Shown: positions 1-7,501, numbered from the stretch's first letter. The stretch is 8,126 nucleotides of DNA from Sulfuricurvum sp. (GCA_014764075.1 JACXUE010000065.1:1-8126), one strand, 5' to 3'. Translations and numbers: made by a program. Notes: generated from the sequence alone by a model not told the origin.

Positions 1-1584
1 ACCGGAAACAAAGATTTTATTTACAATGATCGTTATGTTGATAAAGAGGACAAATACCGCCATAGTAAATGGCTAAATTTTATGGAAAAGCGGCTCAATC
101 TAGCAAAAGATTTATTGAAAGCGACAGGGGCAATATTTATCTCAATCGATGATAATGAGATGGCCCAGTTAAAATTGTTATGTGACAAAATTTTTGGAGA
201 AGAGTCTTACGTCGCAATTTTTCCTTGGAAAAAGCGAAGTGCTAAAAGTGATGTCCCCTTTGGAATTTCACAAGACTATGAGTGGATATTATGTTATGCA
301 AGAGAGAAATTTTTAGCAGGTATAACACATGAACGCAAATATTATCGTACAGACGATTTTCCTAACGATGGGTGGCGATTATCGGATTTAACAACTCAAA
401 GAAGCGCAGAAGAACGTCCAAATTCAGCTTTCTCAATGATAAATCCAAAAACTGGCAAAGTTTATCCGTTTAATCCAAAGAGAACATGGGGTGTATCTAA
501 AGACACATTTCAAGAATATTATAAAAAAAATAAAATAGTCTTTCCCGATGATTACGAGTTTTTAAAAATATCAATACCAGCTTATCGTGTGTTTGAAAGT
601 GAAGATAAAGCTAAAGCTTTAAAAAAATATGGGTCGACCGAAGCAATTAAAGCGATTTCTACTTTTTTACCCAAAGAAATTGGAATGTCGCAAGATGGGA
701 ATAAAAATCTCATTGATATTTTTGGATCAAAAGTTTTTAGTTTTCCAAAACCAGTTTCATTGGTTTCTTATTTATTAAAAATAATTAATAATAAAAATGC
801 TCTTATTTTAGATTTTATGGCAGGAACAGGTACTACGGGTCACGCCGTATTAGACCTCAATGCTCAAGACGGCGGAAATCGCCGTTTTATCCTTTGTACG
901 AATAACGAAAACGGTATTTGCGAAAACGTCACCTATCCTAGGCTTCAAAAAGTGATTCAAGGATATCAAAAAAAAGGTGATGGTGACACAGTTAATGGGT
1001 TGGGTGGCAATCTCCGTTATTTCAAAACCTCGCTCCTCAAAAAAAGCAAAAGTATCAAATCACTCAAAAACCAATTAACCCGTGAATGTATTGAAATGCT
1101 TTGTGTCAAAGAAAACATTTATAATCTTGTCAAAGAGACCAAAGAGTACAAAATTTTCCTCTCCAATGACGAGAGTAGATCGTTGTGCGAAAAAATCCTC
1201 GATGTGTATAAGCGGCTAGTTAAACTTAATATCCCGATGAATCCCGAGATGCTCTATCTCGATTTTGATAAAGCACGAAAAAGAGTTTTTGAGGAAAAAG
1301 ACAAAGACGACGGAGCGCGGCTTCTTCGAGTAATTCTCGAAAAAACAATCGAGAAGATCGCTTCATCGCATGGGATAAATATCACCGAATTTAGTGAACT
1401 CTCCAGACTAAACGATCATCTCAAACAACGGGAGATTTTTACCAAAGTGCTTTGGGAAGAGAACAAAACCTACATCGCTATCGGTAATCACGCTGCGCAT
1501 GGCGATCACGACGAATACGACTACAAACAAGTCGAAAATTTTTATCGACATATTCAAAATCTCATCGACACGTTTATAGGATGA
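1..1584 (+). CDS. mod: Type III restriction-modification methyltransferase (Mod), 5'-truncated by window edge
   Basis: This is the modification and recognition subunit of a type III R-M system, which methylates adenine in a short asymmetric site using S-adenosylmethionine. The frame is open from base 1; the first codons read TGNKDFIYND, which in this family directly follows the catalytic DPPY motif, so that motif and roughly the first hundred or more residues lie left of the window. The internal ATG at 82 is not the true start. A conserved block ending in IFISIDDNE spans about 82-210. The SAM-binding motif (DFMAGTGTTG) lies at about 811-840 and is preceded by FPKPVSL at 742-762. Catalytic motif before SAM motif is the beta-class order. 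Bases about 250-740 should carry the target-recognition domain, and the C-terminal part (about 1000-1584) is a charged helical region. Composition is uneven: by hand count about 29% GC at 481-840 and about 39% at 841-1200. The family assignment is firm; the recognition site cannot be read. Confidence 0.93.
   Translation, partial: TGNKDFIYNDRYVDKEDKYRHSKWLNFMEKRLNLAKDLLKATGAIFISIDDNEMAQLKLLCDKIFGEESYVAIFPWKKRSAKSDVPFGISQDYEWILCYAREKFLAGITHERKYYRTDDFPNDGWRLSDLTTQRSAEERPNSAFSMINPKTGKVYPFNPKRTWGVSKDTFQEYYKKNKIVFPDDYEFLKISIPAYRVFESEDKAKALKKYGSTEAIKAISTFLPKEIGMSQDGNKNLIDIFGSKVFSFPKPVSLVSYLLKIINNKNALILDFMAGTGTTGHAVLDLNAQDGGNRRFILCTNNENGICENVTYPRLQKVIQGYQKKGDGDTVNGLGGNLRYFKTSLLKKSKSIKSLKNQLTRECIEMLCVKENIYNLVKETKEYKIFLSNDESRSLCEKILDVYKRLVKLNIPMNPEMLYLDFDKARKRVFEEKDKDDGARLLRVILEKTIEKIASSHGINITEFSELSRLNDHLKQREIFTKVLWEENKTYIAIGNHAAHGDHDEYDYKQVENFYRHIQNLIDTFIG
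523..530 (+). repeat. A8 homopolymer tract inside mod
   Basis: Eight consecutive adenines lie within the likely target-recognition segment of mod. A one-base slip here would frameshift the gene before its SAM-binding motif. Mod genes in host-associated relatives are often phase-variable through simple repeats; that this tract varies is only a possibility. Confidence 0.4.
968..975 (+). repeat. Second A8 homopolymer tract inside mod
   Basis: A second run of eight adenines lies just after the SAM-binding domain of mod, encoding part of a lysine pair. Slippage would remove the C-terminal third of Mod. An A7 run follows at 1039-1045. Lysine-rich genes of this AT content often contain such runs, so function is not implied. 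Confidence 0.35.
1578..1581 (+). promoter_or_regulatory. Ribosome binding site for res, inside the end of mod
   Basis: AGGA lies seven bases before the ATG at 1589 and overlaps the last codons of mod. It supports 1589 as the res start over the out-of-frame ATG at 1581, which hits a stop after eight codons. Placement inside mod suggests that translation of res is coupled to that of mod. Confidence 0.65.
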
Positions 1585-1588
1585 CCCA

Positions 1589-3871
1589 ATGGCAACGAAA
1601 ACACTGAAACGCTATCAAGAAAAAGCGGTAGAAAAACTGACCAACTACGCCAAAGAGTTATTAGATTCAAAAAAAGCGAAAAAAACGATTGTATTCCAAT
1701 CCCCTACAGGTAGCGGAAAAACATTCATGATGAGTGCCTTTATCGAAGAGCTGATCAGCGAACGGGAAGATTTGGATCTGTGCTTTTTATGGATCAGTAT
1801 CGGAAGCGGTAAATTGCATGAACAAAGCTATCGGAGTCTTAAGCGAGAGTTTGGATATTTCCCTGTTGTTCATCTCCTCGAAGAGGAGTTTTTTGGACAT
1901 AAAGAGGCGATCGAGAAAAACGAAGTGGTCGTTGTAAACTGGGATAAACTAAACCAAAAAGACGCCAAAACGGGAGAATGGAAAAATTCTCTGATGAGAG
2001 ACAGCGAAACGTGGAATTTCCGCGAAGTGCTTGCCAATACACGAGAACAGGGAAAAATTATCCTCATCATCGATGAGAGCCATACCAATTCGACGGGTGA
2101 GCGAGCATTGGAGCTTCGTGATAAAATCATCAAAGCCGATCTCACGATTGAAATGAGTGCTACCCCCGTAATCAGTGAAAATGAATACGACGAACGGGTC
2201 AAAGTCAATGCTGAAGATGTCATTGAAGAGGGGATGATCAAAAAAGAGATCATTATCAATGACGGACTTTTAAAATTCGACGATGATGAAGTTTCCTCAG
2301 AGGAGATGATCTTAAAAGCAGCGTATTCAAAACGGTTGGAATTAGCTAATCTATACAAAGCATCCGAGCTCAACGTCAATCCGATGGTGCTGATACAACT
2401 TCCAAGCGGTGACAAAGGGGAAGCAAAACTCGAATCGGTTCAGGCTTTTTTAGCGGGATTCAATATTACGACCGATAACGGAAAATTAGCCATTTGGCTC
2501 AGTGAAGAAAAAATCAATCTGGAACTTTTACACCGCAATGATAATGAAGTTGAGTACTTGATTTTTAAACAAGCGATCGGTACGGGCTGGGACTGCCCGA
2601 GAGCACAAATACTGGTTCGTTTTAGAGAAGTAAAGAGTCTAACGTTTAATATCCAAACGGTCGGGCGCATACTTCGTATGCCAGAAGGTCAACACTATGA
2701 AAACGATGTTCTTAATAAAGCCTACGTGTATGTCAATACGGTAACGTTTGATATTGCTAAAGAGGTCTCAAATCCCAATATTATCAAAAGTTTATTATCA
2801 ACGCGTAAAGAGATATACGGAGAGTTAAAACTGCGATCCTATTATCGTAATCGGATCGATTACGGTGACATTACCAGCAGTATCGAAGATGTTTTGATTG
2901 GAACTTTCAACAACTATTTCGGATTAAGCGATTATGAGATATTGGATACGAATAAAAAAATCATCTCTCAAAAAATCGATATGGATGTCGAGGGGGTAAC
3001 AGATGATATTATGTTCGATACTAAAATCAAAGCTGAAATCTTTGATTATCTTGACCACCATAGCGTAACAGCGGATAATATTTTGCGTGCACGTTATGAT
3101 GAAGGGGATATTGACTATCTATTTGATGATGTCATTCGTGAAAATCTGAATGGTTATGCCCCTAAGCGCTCCATGGGAATTGTTGAAAATGCTATCTACG
3201 CATGGTTTAAATATTATCTTAATATGAGTATTTTTGAAGGTGATAATCAAATCAAAATCATGACCATTGTATTGCGTAATCGACGAGTTTTTGCCGAATT
3301 GATTGATCAGACGATCAAAGCGTATAAGCCGACTAAAGAAGAAGAGATTGCTAAAAAAATTCAAGAAATAGAAGTTTGGAATGATGTTTGGGAAATTGCA
3401 GCTGAAAGACGATATAACCCCAACACCCATACAAAATATGATTATGCTTTGAGCTTATACGAACCGTGCTATCTAAGTTTTGATAGTCAAGTTGAGCACG
3501 ATTTCATCGATTATTTAGAAAAACAAAAAATTCTTTGGTGGTGGCAAAACGGAAGTGAACATATGGCTCTCAATTTCGGTATTAAATACGGAGTAGATAA
3601 AACATTTCAGCCCGATTTTATCGTTGCTTTTTCTGATGGACGTATAGGACTTTTTGATACAAAAGCCGCAGGGTATCAAGAGAAAGATAATTCTTTAAAG
3701 AGCGATGCCCTACAAAACTACATTGACGAAGAAAATCGTAAAGGAAAAAATATTTTTGGCGGTCTTGTTATAAAAGATGGAGAGCATTTCAGAATTTACA
3801 CTTCGATTGGGTACAATTCGTTTCTCAAAAATCCCGATAAATGGGACTATTTTTCAAAGATTATTGAATAG
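1589..3871 (+). CDS. res: Type III restriction endonuclease subunit (Res), SF2 helicase-nuclease
   Basis: Res uses ATP to signal along DNA between unmethylated sites recognised by Mod and cuts near the site; it acts as a complex with Mod. The 760 residues carry a full set of SF2 motifs: an N-terminal RYQ Q-type element (residues 8-10), Walker A SPTGSGKT (38-45), DESH (162-165), MSATP (189-193), GTGWDCPRA (331-339) and QTVGRILR (356-363). The C-terminus has a PD-(D/E)xK nuclease with PD at 675-676 and DTK at 690-692, probably preceded by Glu636. All key residues appear intact, so the enzyme should be active. It is shorter than the roughly 900-1000 residues of well-studied enzymes such as EcoP15I Res; the shortening seems to lie between the helicase core and the nuclease. 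The gene starts four bases after mod and is surely in the same operon. The helicase and nuclease calls are firm; the type III label rests on these motifs plus the adjacent mod. Confidence 0.93.
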   Translation: MATKTLKRYQEKAVEKLTNYAKELLDSKKAKKTIVFQSPTGSGKTFMMSAFIEELISEREDLDLCFLWISIGSGKLHEQSYRSLKREFGYFPVVHLLEEEFFGHKEAIEKNEVVVVNWDKLNQKDAKTGEWKNSLMRDSETWNFREVLANTREQGKIILIIDESHTNSTGERALELRDKIIKADLTIEMSATPVISENEYDERVKVNAEDVIEEGMIKKEIIINDGLLKFDDDEVSSEEMILKAAYSKRLELANLYKASELNVNPMVLIQLPSGDKGEAKLESVQAFLAGFNITTDNGKLAIWLSEEKINLELLHRNDNEVEYLIFKQAIGTGWDCPRAQILVRFREVKSLTFNIQTVGRILRMPEGQHYENDVLNKAYVYVNTVTFDIAKEVSNPNIIKSLLSTRKEIYGELKLRSYYRNRIDYGDITSSIEDVLIGTFNNYFGLSDYEILDTNKKIISQKIDMDVEGVTDDIMFDTKIKAEIFDYLDHHSVTADNILRARYDEGDIDYLFDDVIRENLNGYAPKRSMGIVENAIYAWFKYYLNMSIFEGDNQIKIMTIVLRNRRVFAELIDQTIKAYKPTKEEEIAKKIQEIEVWNDVWEIAAERRYNPNTHTKYDYALSLYEPCYLSFDSQVEHDFIDYLEKQKILWWWQNGSEHMALNFGIKYGVDKTFQPDFIVAFSDGRIGLFDTKAAGYQEKDNSLKSDALQNYIDEENRKGKNIFGGLVIKDGEHFRIYTSIGYNSFLKNPDKWDYFSKIIE

Positions 3872-3878
3872 TATTGGT

Positions 3879-3885
3879 AAAAGGA
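3879..3885 (+). promoter_or_regulatory. Ribosome binding site of glyS
   Basis: AAAAGGA lies five bases before the glyS ATG and falls wholly within the 19-base gap after res. It fixes the start at 3891 and shows that glyS has its own translation signal, even though the gap leaves no room for a separate promoter. Confidence 0.7.
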
Positions 3886-3890
3886 TATAA

Positions 3891-5927
3891 ATGTTAAAAC
3901 CTCTTTTGATTGAAATCGGTGTTGAAGAGCTTCCGGCAGTTCCCTTGCTCAAAGAATTGAGTGAAATCGAGAAAAAATGGGCAGCAGTTCTTGAAAAAAA
4001 TGCCCTTTTGGGGGAGTTCGAATTTTACTATACGCCGCGCCGTTTGGTATTGTGGCACCGCGAGTTCAAAACACGTCAAGATGACCGTGTCGAAGAGTTC
4101 TACGGCGCACCCGTAGAGATCGCGATCAAAGACGGAGTCCCGACACCTGCCGCGCTGGGTTTCGCTAAAAAATGCGGTGTCGAGTTTGATCAAATCTCCC
4201 GTGCCGAAAAAGGGGGAAAAGAGGTTCTCTACTTCAGCCAAAATATCCCCGGACGGAACAGTTCAGAGATTTTAGGGGAGATGATCGAAACGTGGATCAA
4301 AAGCCTCAGTTTTGGCAAATCGATGCGCTGGGGATCGAATCAAGAGAGCTTCATCCGACCTATCCGCTGGGTCAACGTAACTCTTGGGGATGATTTGGTT
4401 GATATGGAACTTTTCGGTGTCCGTTCTTCTTGTGAAACCTATGTTCACCGTATTAGCCATTTTGGAGCGAAAAAAGTCGACTCTATCCATCACTATTTTG
4501 ATCTCCTCAAAGAGGGCTCCGTCGATCTCTATCCCGATAGCCGCCGCCAATCGATTTTAAACGCTTTTGCCTCTTTGGAAAGAGAGCATGGTATTACTAT
4601 CGAAGTTGATCAAGATTTGCTTGATGAAGTCGTCGCCATCACCGAACATCCGACACCGTTACTTGGAAAGTTTGATGAAAATTTCCTCGAACTTCCTCCC
4701 GAGGTTATCATCACCTCGATGAAAGAGCACCAACGCTATTTTCCGGTATTTAAAAATGGGAAACTCATCAATGCGTTCGTCGTGGTCTCTAACGCCCTGT
4801 GCGAAGATTTTAGCAAAGTGATCGAGGGGAATGAGCGGGTTCTTCGTCCGCGTCTCTCCGATGCACTCTTTTTCTACCGCAACGACCTCAAAAAGGGACT
4901 CAGTACGGCGGGATTGGAAAAAGTGGTCTTTATGAACGGTTTGGGGACGTTGGCGGAAAAAATCGAGCGGGAAAAAGTGGTCGCAACCACCATCGCTAAT
5001 CTCATATATGATAATATTAATCCATCCGATCTGAATCGTGCCATAAGTTTGGCAAAAGCCGATCTCATGTCTGAGATGGTTTATGAGTTTACTGAGCTTC
5101 AGGGACTTATGGGATACTACTACGCATTAGCACTTGGTGAATCCGCCGACGTCGCTACCGCCATCAAAGAGCAGTATCTCCCTACGGGTGAGGAGAGTGC
5201 ACTCCCATCGACGATGCTTAGCGCCATCGTTGCCATGTCGATGAAAGTCGATACCCTCATCGGTATGTTCAGTATCGGCGAAATCCCGACCGGTTCTCGC
5301 GATCCGTTCGCCCTTCGTCGCGCCGTCAACGGAATCATCAAAATCGCCGTAGCGCACCAAATTCCACTCAATTTCTCTAGCTTGATCGATCAGCTCTCAA
5401 GCCTCTATCCGCAAGGCAAAGAGTATAAGAAAAATATCGAAACATTTATTATCGAGCGTCTTGCGGGTGCCTATGTCGGTGTGAACCCATCGATTATCCA
5501 ATCGGTTGTTGCCAAAGATGCCAACGTTGAACTCGACGTTCTCGAGATCGACCGTAAAATCCGCGCCGTTGCCACAATTGCTGCCTCCGATTCGTTTGTT
5601 GAAGCGTTCTCCACCTTTAAACGGGTCAGTAACATCCTCAAAGACGAAGCGATGGATAAAGGTTTCAGTGTCAACGAATCACTCTTTGAAAACGATGCGG
5701 AGCGTAATCTCTACGCATCGGCAAAAGCGGCTATCAACGCGGATTACGAGAGCCTCGAAGAGCGTTTGGATGCGTTGTTTGCCCTTAAAGCTCCATTGGA
5801 CAACTTCTTCGACAATGTTATGGTCAATGCCGAAGATTTGAGCGTCCGTGCCAACCGCAAAGCGTTGGTCGGGATGATCTACGCCGAGATTTATTCGATT
5901 GCCGACATTAAAAACATCACCCTATGA
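3891..5927 (+). CDS. glyS: Glycyl-tRNA synthetase beta subunit
   Basis: GlyS is the large subunit of the bacterial alpha2-beta2 glycyl-tRNA synthetase. It binds tRNA-Gly, while the alpha subunit GlyQ holds the catalytic site for glycine activation. The 678 residues match the usual family length of about 670-700. Recognisable family blocks are LLIEIGVEELPA near the N-terminus (5-16), KSMRWG (143-148) with FIRPIRWV (154-161), MKEHQRYFPVF (277-287), GNERVLRPRLSDA (313-325), LGTLAEKIER (351-360), DLMSEMVYEFTELQG (391-405) in the HD-like region, and PTGSRDPFALRRA (466-478). The last 150 or so residues should be the anticodon-binding domain. glyQ is not next to it and must lie elsewhere. The ATG is set by a good ribosome binding site. 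GC is clearly higher than in the R-M genes (one 60-base sample at 5281-5340 counts to 60%), consistent with a core gene beside an acquired cassette. Its 3' end is overlapped by the next gene. Confidence 0.97.
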   Translation: MLKPLLIEIGVEELPAVPLLKELSEIEKKWAAVLEKNALLGEFEFYYTPRRLVLWHREFKTRQDDRVEEFYGAPVEIAIKDGVPTPAALGFAKKCGVEFDQISRAEKGGKEVLYFSQNIPGRNSSEILGEMIETWIKSLSFGKSMRWGSNQESFIRPIRWVNVTLGDDLVDMELFGVRSSCETYVHRISHFGAKKVDSIHHYFDLLKEGSVDLYPDSRRQSILNAFASLEREHGITIEVDQDLLDEVVAITEHPTPLLGKFDENFLELPPEVIITSMKEHQRYFPVFKNGKLINAFVVVSNALCEDFSKVIEGNERVLRPRLSDALFFYRNDLKKGLSTAGLEKVVFMNGLGTLAEKIEREKVVATTIANLIYDNINPSDLNRAISLAKADLMSEMVYEFTELQGLMGYYYALALGESADVATAIKEQYLPTGEESALPSTMLSAIVAMSMKVDTLIGMFSIGEIPTGSRDPFALRRAVNGIIKIAVAHQIPLNFSSLIDQLSSLYPQGKEYKKNIETFIIERLAGAYVGVNPSIIQSVVAKDANVELDVLEIDRKIRAVATIAASDSFVEAFSTFKRVSNILKDEAMDKGFSVNESLFENDAERNLYASAKAAINADYESLEERLDALFALKAPLDNFFDNVMVNAEDLSVRANRKALVGMIYAEIYSIADIKNITL

Positions 5928-7041
5928 TGTCATCATCATCGGTGCAGGGATAAACGGCTGTTGTAGCGCCTATACTCTCGCGCAAGCGGGTCTAAAGGTC
6001 GCCCTGATCGATCAAGACGGTATCGCATCGGGCGGTAGCGGTGCGGCGGGGGCGTTTATCTCCCCTAAAATTTCCAAAGCCGGAGAACTCAAAGAGATTA
6101 TGAGCCAAGCCCACGCTGAGGCTCTCACATTTTACACAACCCGTTTCCCCCAATTTATCCTCACAAAACCCCTTCTGCATATTGCCAACAGCCCCAAAGA
6201 GAGTGAAAAAGTCGACGCGTTCAAACACGAAACTCACCTAAAACACTCCACGATCCCCCGCACCATACAAACTCTTTTGAGTGACGATGCACTAAATGCC
6301 TCTTCTATCTATTTTGACATCGGTGCCGTCGTTGACGCGCAAGGGGTGTGTAATGCCATGGCGGAGGGGATCGATTTTTATCCTCTCAAGGTTAAAGAGT
6401 TAATGCACAACGAGGGAGTATGGTACGTCGGTGAACTGCAAGCTAAACACCTCGTCCTCACCATAGGTGCCTTTCCTAAACTTCTACCTATCGATTACGT
6501 CGGAATACGAGGTATTTGGGGGCATCGGATCGATATCGAGACCTCTAACCACATCCCCTGTATCTTCCACCATCATGTCTCGATCTCACCGACGTTAAAA
6601 GGTGGAATAGTTGCCATCGGAGCAACCCATAATGTCCATTATTCCCCCTTTAGCGGAGAGCGCTATGATGTGGAGCAGGGGAGAGGACAACTGCTCGAAA
6701 AAGCCAATAAAACATTAAAATTAAACAATATTAATATTCTCAACGATTACATGGGATTGCGTTCGGGGTCAAATGACTATCTTCCGATATTGGGGAGATT
6801 GGTCGATGCGGATGCGACATTGACACAATACCCCCATATTAGACACGGTGAGCGAGTCGATCCATCGGAGTATATCTACTATCCGAATGTGACGATGATC
6901 AACGGTTCGGGGGGATACGGATTTGTCCTAGCTCCCTATTTGGCAAAGCGTTTGAGCGATTTTTTAGTGGAGGGAAAAGCGTTGAATCCGGCTTTATCAC
7001 CGTCGCGATTTTTTTCGCGCTGGGCGAAACGTCAATCGTAA
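5899..7041 (+). CDS. FAD-dependent oxidoreductase (DAO fold), resembling the stand-alone oxidase domain of MnmC
   Basis: This 380-residue protein has an N-terminal FAD-binding Rossmann motif, GAGING (15-20), with an acidic residue closing the second strand (VALID, Asp38) and a GGSGAAG loop (45-51), as in D-amino-acid-oxidase-type flavoenzymes. Several later blocks match my knowledge of the C-terminal domain of MnmC: RGIWGHR (204-210), IGAT (240-243), GLRSGSNDYLPILG (286-299), a GSGGYGFVLAP segment (336-346) and a terminal LSPSRFFSR (366-374). MnmC's oxidase domain removes the carboxymethyl group of cmnm5U at the tRNA wobble position; the methyltransferase half of fused MnmC is absent here. 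Glycine oxidase (ThiO) is the main alternative. The start is TTG, 29 bases inside glyS: the frame has a stop at 5875 and no other usual start before the Rossmann motif. The only upstream ribosome-binding-like bases (GAG, 5885-5887) are weak, so coupling to glyS translation is likely. The flavoenzyme call is firm; the MnmC assignment is moderate. Confidence 0.85.
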   Translation: MPTLKTSPYDVIIIGAGINGCCSAYTLAQAGLKVALIDQDGIASGGSGAAGAFISPKISKAGELKEIMSQAHAEALTFYTTRFPQFILTKPLLHIANSPKESEKVDAFKHETHLKHSTIPRTIQTLLSDDALNASSIYFDIGAVVDAQGVCNAMAEGIDFYPLKVKELMHNEGVWYVGELQAKHLVLTIGAFPKLLPIDYVGIRGIWGHRIDIETSNHIPCIFHHHVSISPTLKGGIVAIGATHNVHYSPFSGERYDVEQGRGQLLEKANKTLKLNNINILNDYMGLRSGSNDYLPILGRLVDADATLTQYPHIRHGERVDPSEYIYYPNVTMINGSGGYGFVLAPYLAKRLSDFLVEGKALNPALSPSRFFSRWAKRQS

Positions 7042-7496
7042 ACGACGACTCCGTAATTATTATCAATTCGGTAAAAGCGTGAATCGGCTGTAATAATCAA
7101 CTCATCCAAACGTCCCATATAGACGTAACTTTTTTTGCCGATTTTGATCCCGTTTTCGAGAAAAAACCGCTTGAGATTGACAAATTTGATCTCATTAACA
7201 AATTTATACTCAAATTGATTGTGCAAACGCATTTTTTTGTAGCTAAAAATATGGCTATCGATCCCCAGTTGGGTTGCGGCGTATTGGGTCGGCAAATATC
7301 CGCTGAGATCGGTTAAATCTTCTTGGATATAGGCGTAACGATCGGGAAGGGTGTTTTTTTCGAGGAAAACGTAGCGGTTGAGTTTGATATGGCGTGTGGT
7401 ATTCCAATATTGGTATGCCGGCGAAGAGAGATCGAGTTTGGTATAGATCTCTTTCCAAAGCCAATGAGAATCAAGAGTGGAATAGAGTGCCGACAT
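7032..7496 (-). CDS. Hypothetical protein with a possible helix-turn-helix segment
   Basis: I do not recognise this 154-residue protein. It has no signal peptide or membrane segment and is rich in Tyr, Lys and aromatic residues. Residues about 67-112 run GYLPTQYAATQLGI, then a basic stretch (SYKKMR), then FVNEIKFVNLKRFF. The spacing resembles excisionase/MerR-like winged helix-turn-helix domains, where a 'T..AA..LGI' helix pair precedes a short wing and a closing helix; this is a pattern inference only. The end (about 121-154) looks like beta strands. The gene starts five bases after the stop of the NlpC/P60 gene, on the same strand, with no good ribosome binding site of its own, so it is probably co-transcribed and translationally coupled. 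Its last 10 bases overlap the end of the convergent oxidoreductase gene. It is probably real given length, tight spacing and ordinary codon use. Confidence 0.78.
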   Translation of the reverse strand: MSALYSTLDSHWLWKEIYTKLDLSSPAYQYWNTTRHIKLNRYVFLEKNTLPDRYAYIQEDLTDLSGYLPTQYAATQLGIDSHIFSYKKMRLHNQFEYKFVNEIKFVNLKRFFLENGIKIGKKSYVYMGRLDELIITADSRFYRIDNNYGVVVYD

Positions 7497-7501
7497 CGGT
7501 T

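Noticed and set aside
1581..1583. ATG overlapping the mod stop codon as an alternative res start
   Set aside because: That frame ends after eight codons. The ATG at 1589 has a properly spaced AGGA and leads into the conserved RYQ motif.
1870..2415. Long open frame of 181 codons on the minus strand within res
   Set aside because: It lies fully inside a well-supported helicase gene, its translation is low-complexity and serine-rich, and it shows no family motif. It is a shadow of the coding frame.
3769..3774. TATAAA as a -10 element for glyS inside the end of res
   Set aside because: There is no convincing -35 element at the right distance (a TTGACG at 3723-3728 is too far), and such hexamers are frequent in AT-rich coding sequence. 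It cannot be told from chance.
1..3871. A novel multi-gene defence system around mod-res
   Set aside because: Both genes fit a classical type III R-M pair, and the downstream genes are a tRNA synthetase and a flavoenzyme, not defence genes. Genes left of the window could change this but are not visible.
3894..4241. Minus-strand open frame of 115 codons within glyS
   Set aside because: It is entirely covered by the conserved N-terminal region of glyS; no ribosome binding site or recognisable motif was seen.
5506..5841. Plus-strand open frame of 111 codons within the 3' part of glyS
   Set aside because: glyS stays open in its own frame through this stretch with normal family sequence; the alternative frame gives a Ser/Thr-rich product with no motif.
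7013..7029. Inverted repeat TTTCGC / GCGAAA with a 5-base loop as a terminator at the convergent gene ends
   Set aside because: It lies within the oxidoreductase coding sequence, the stem is only 6 bp, and no T-run follows it on either strand; the T-run comes before it on the plus strand.
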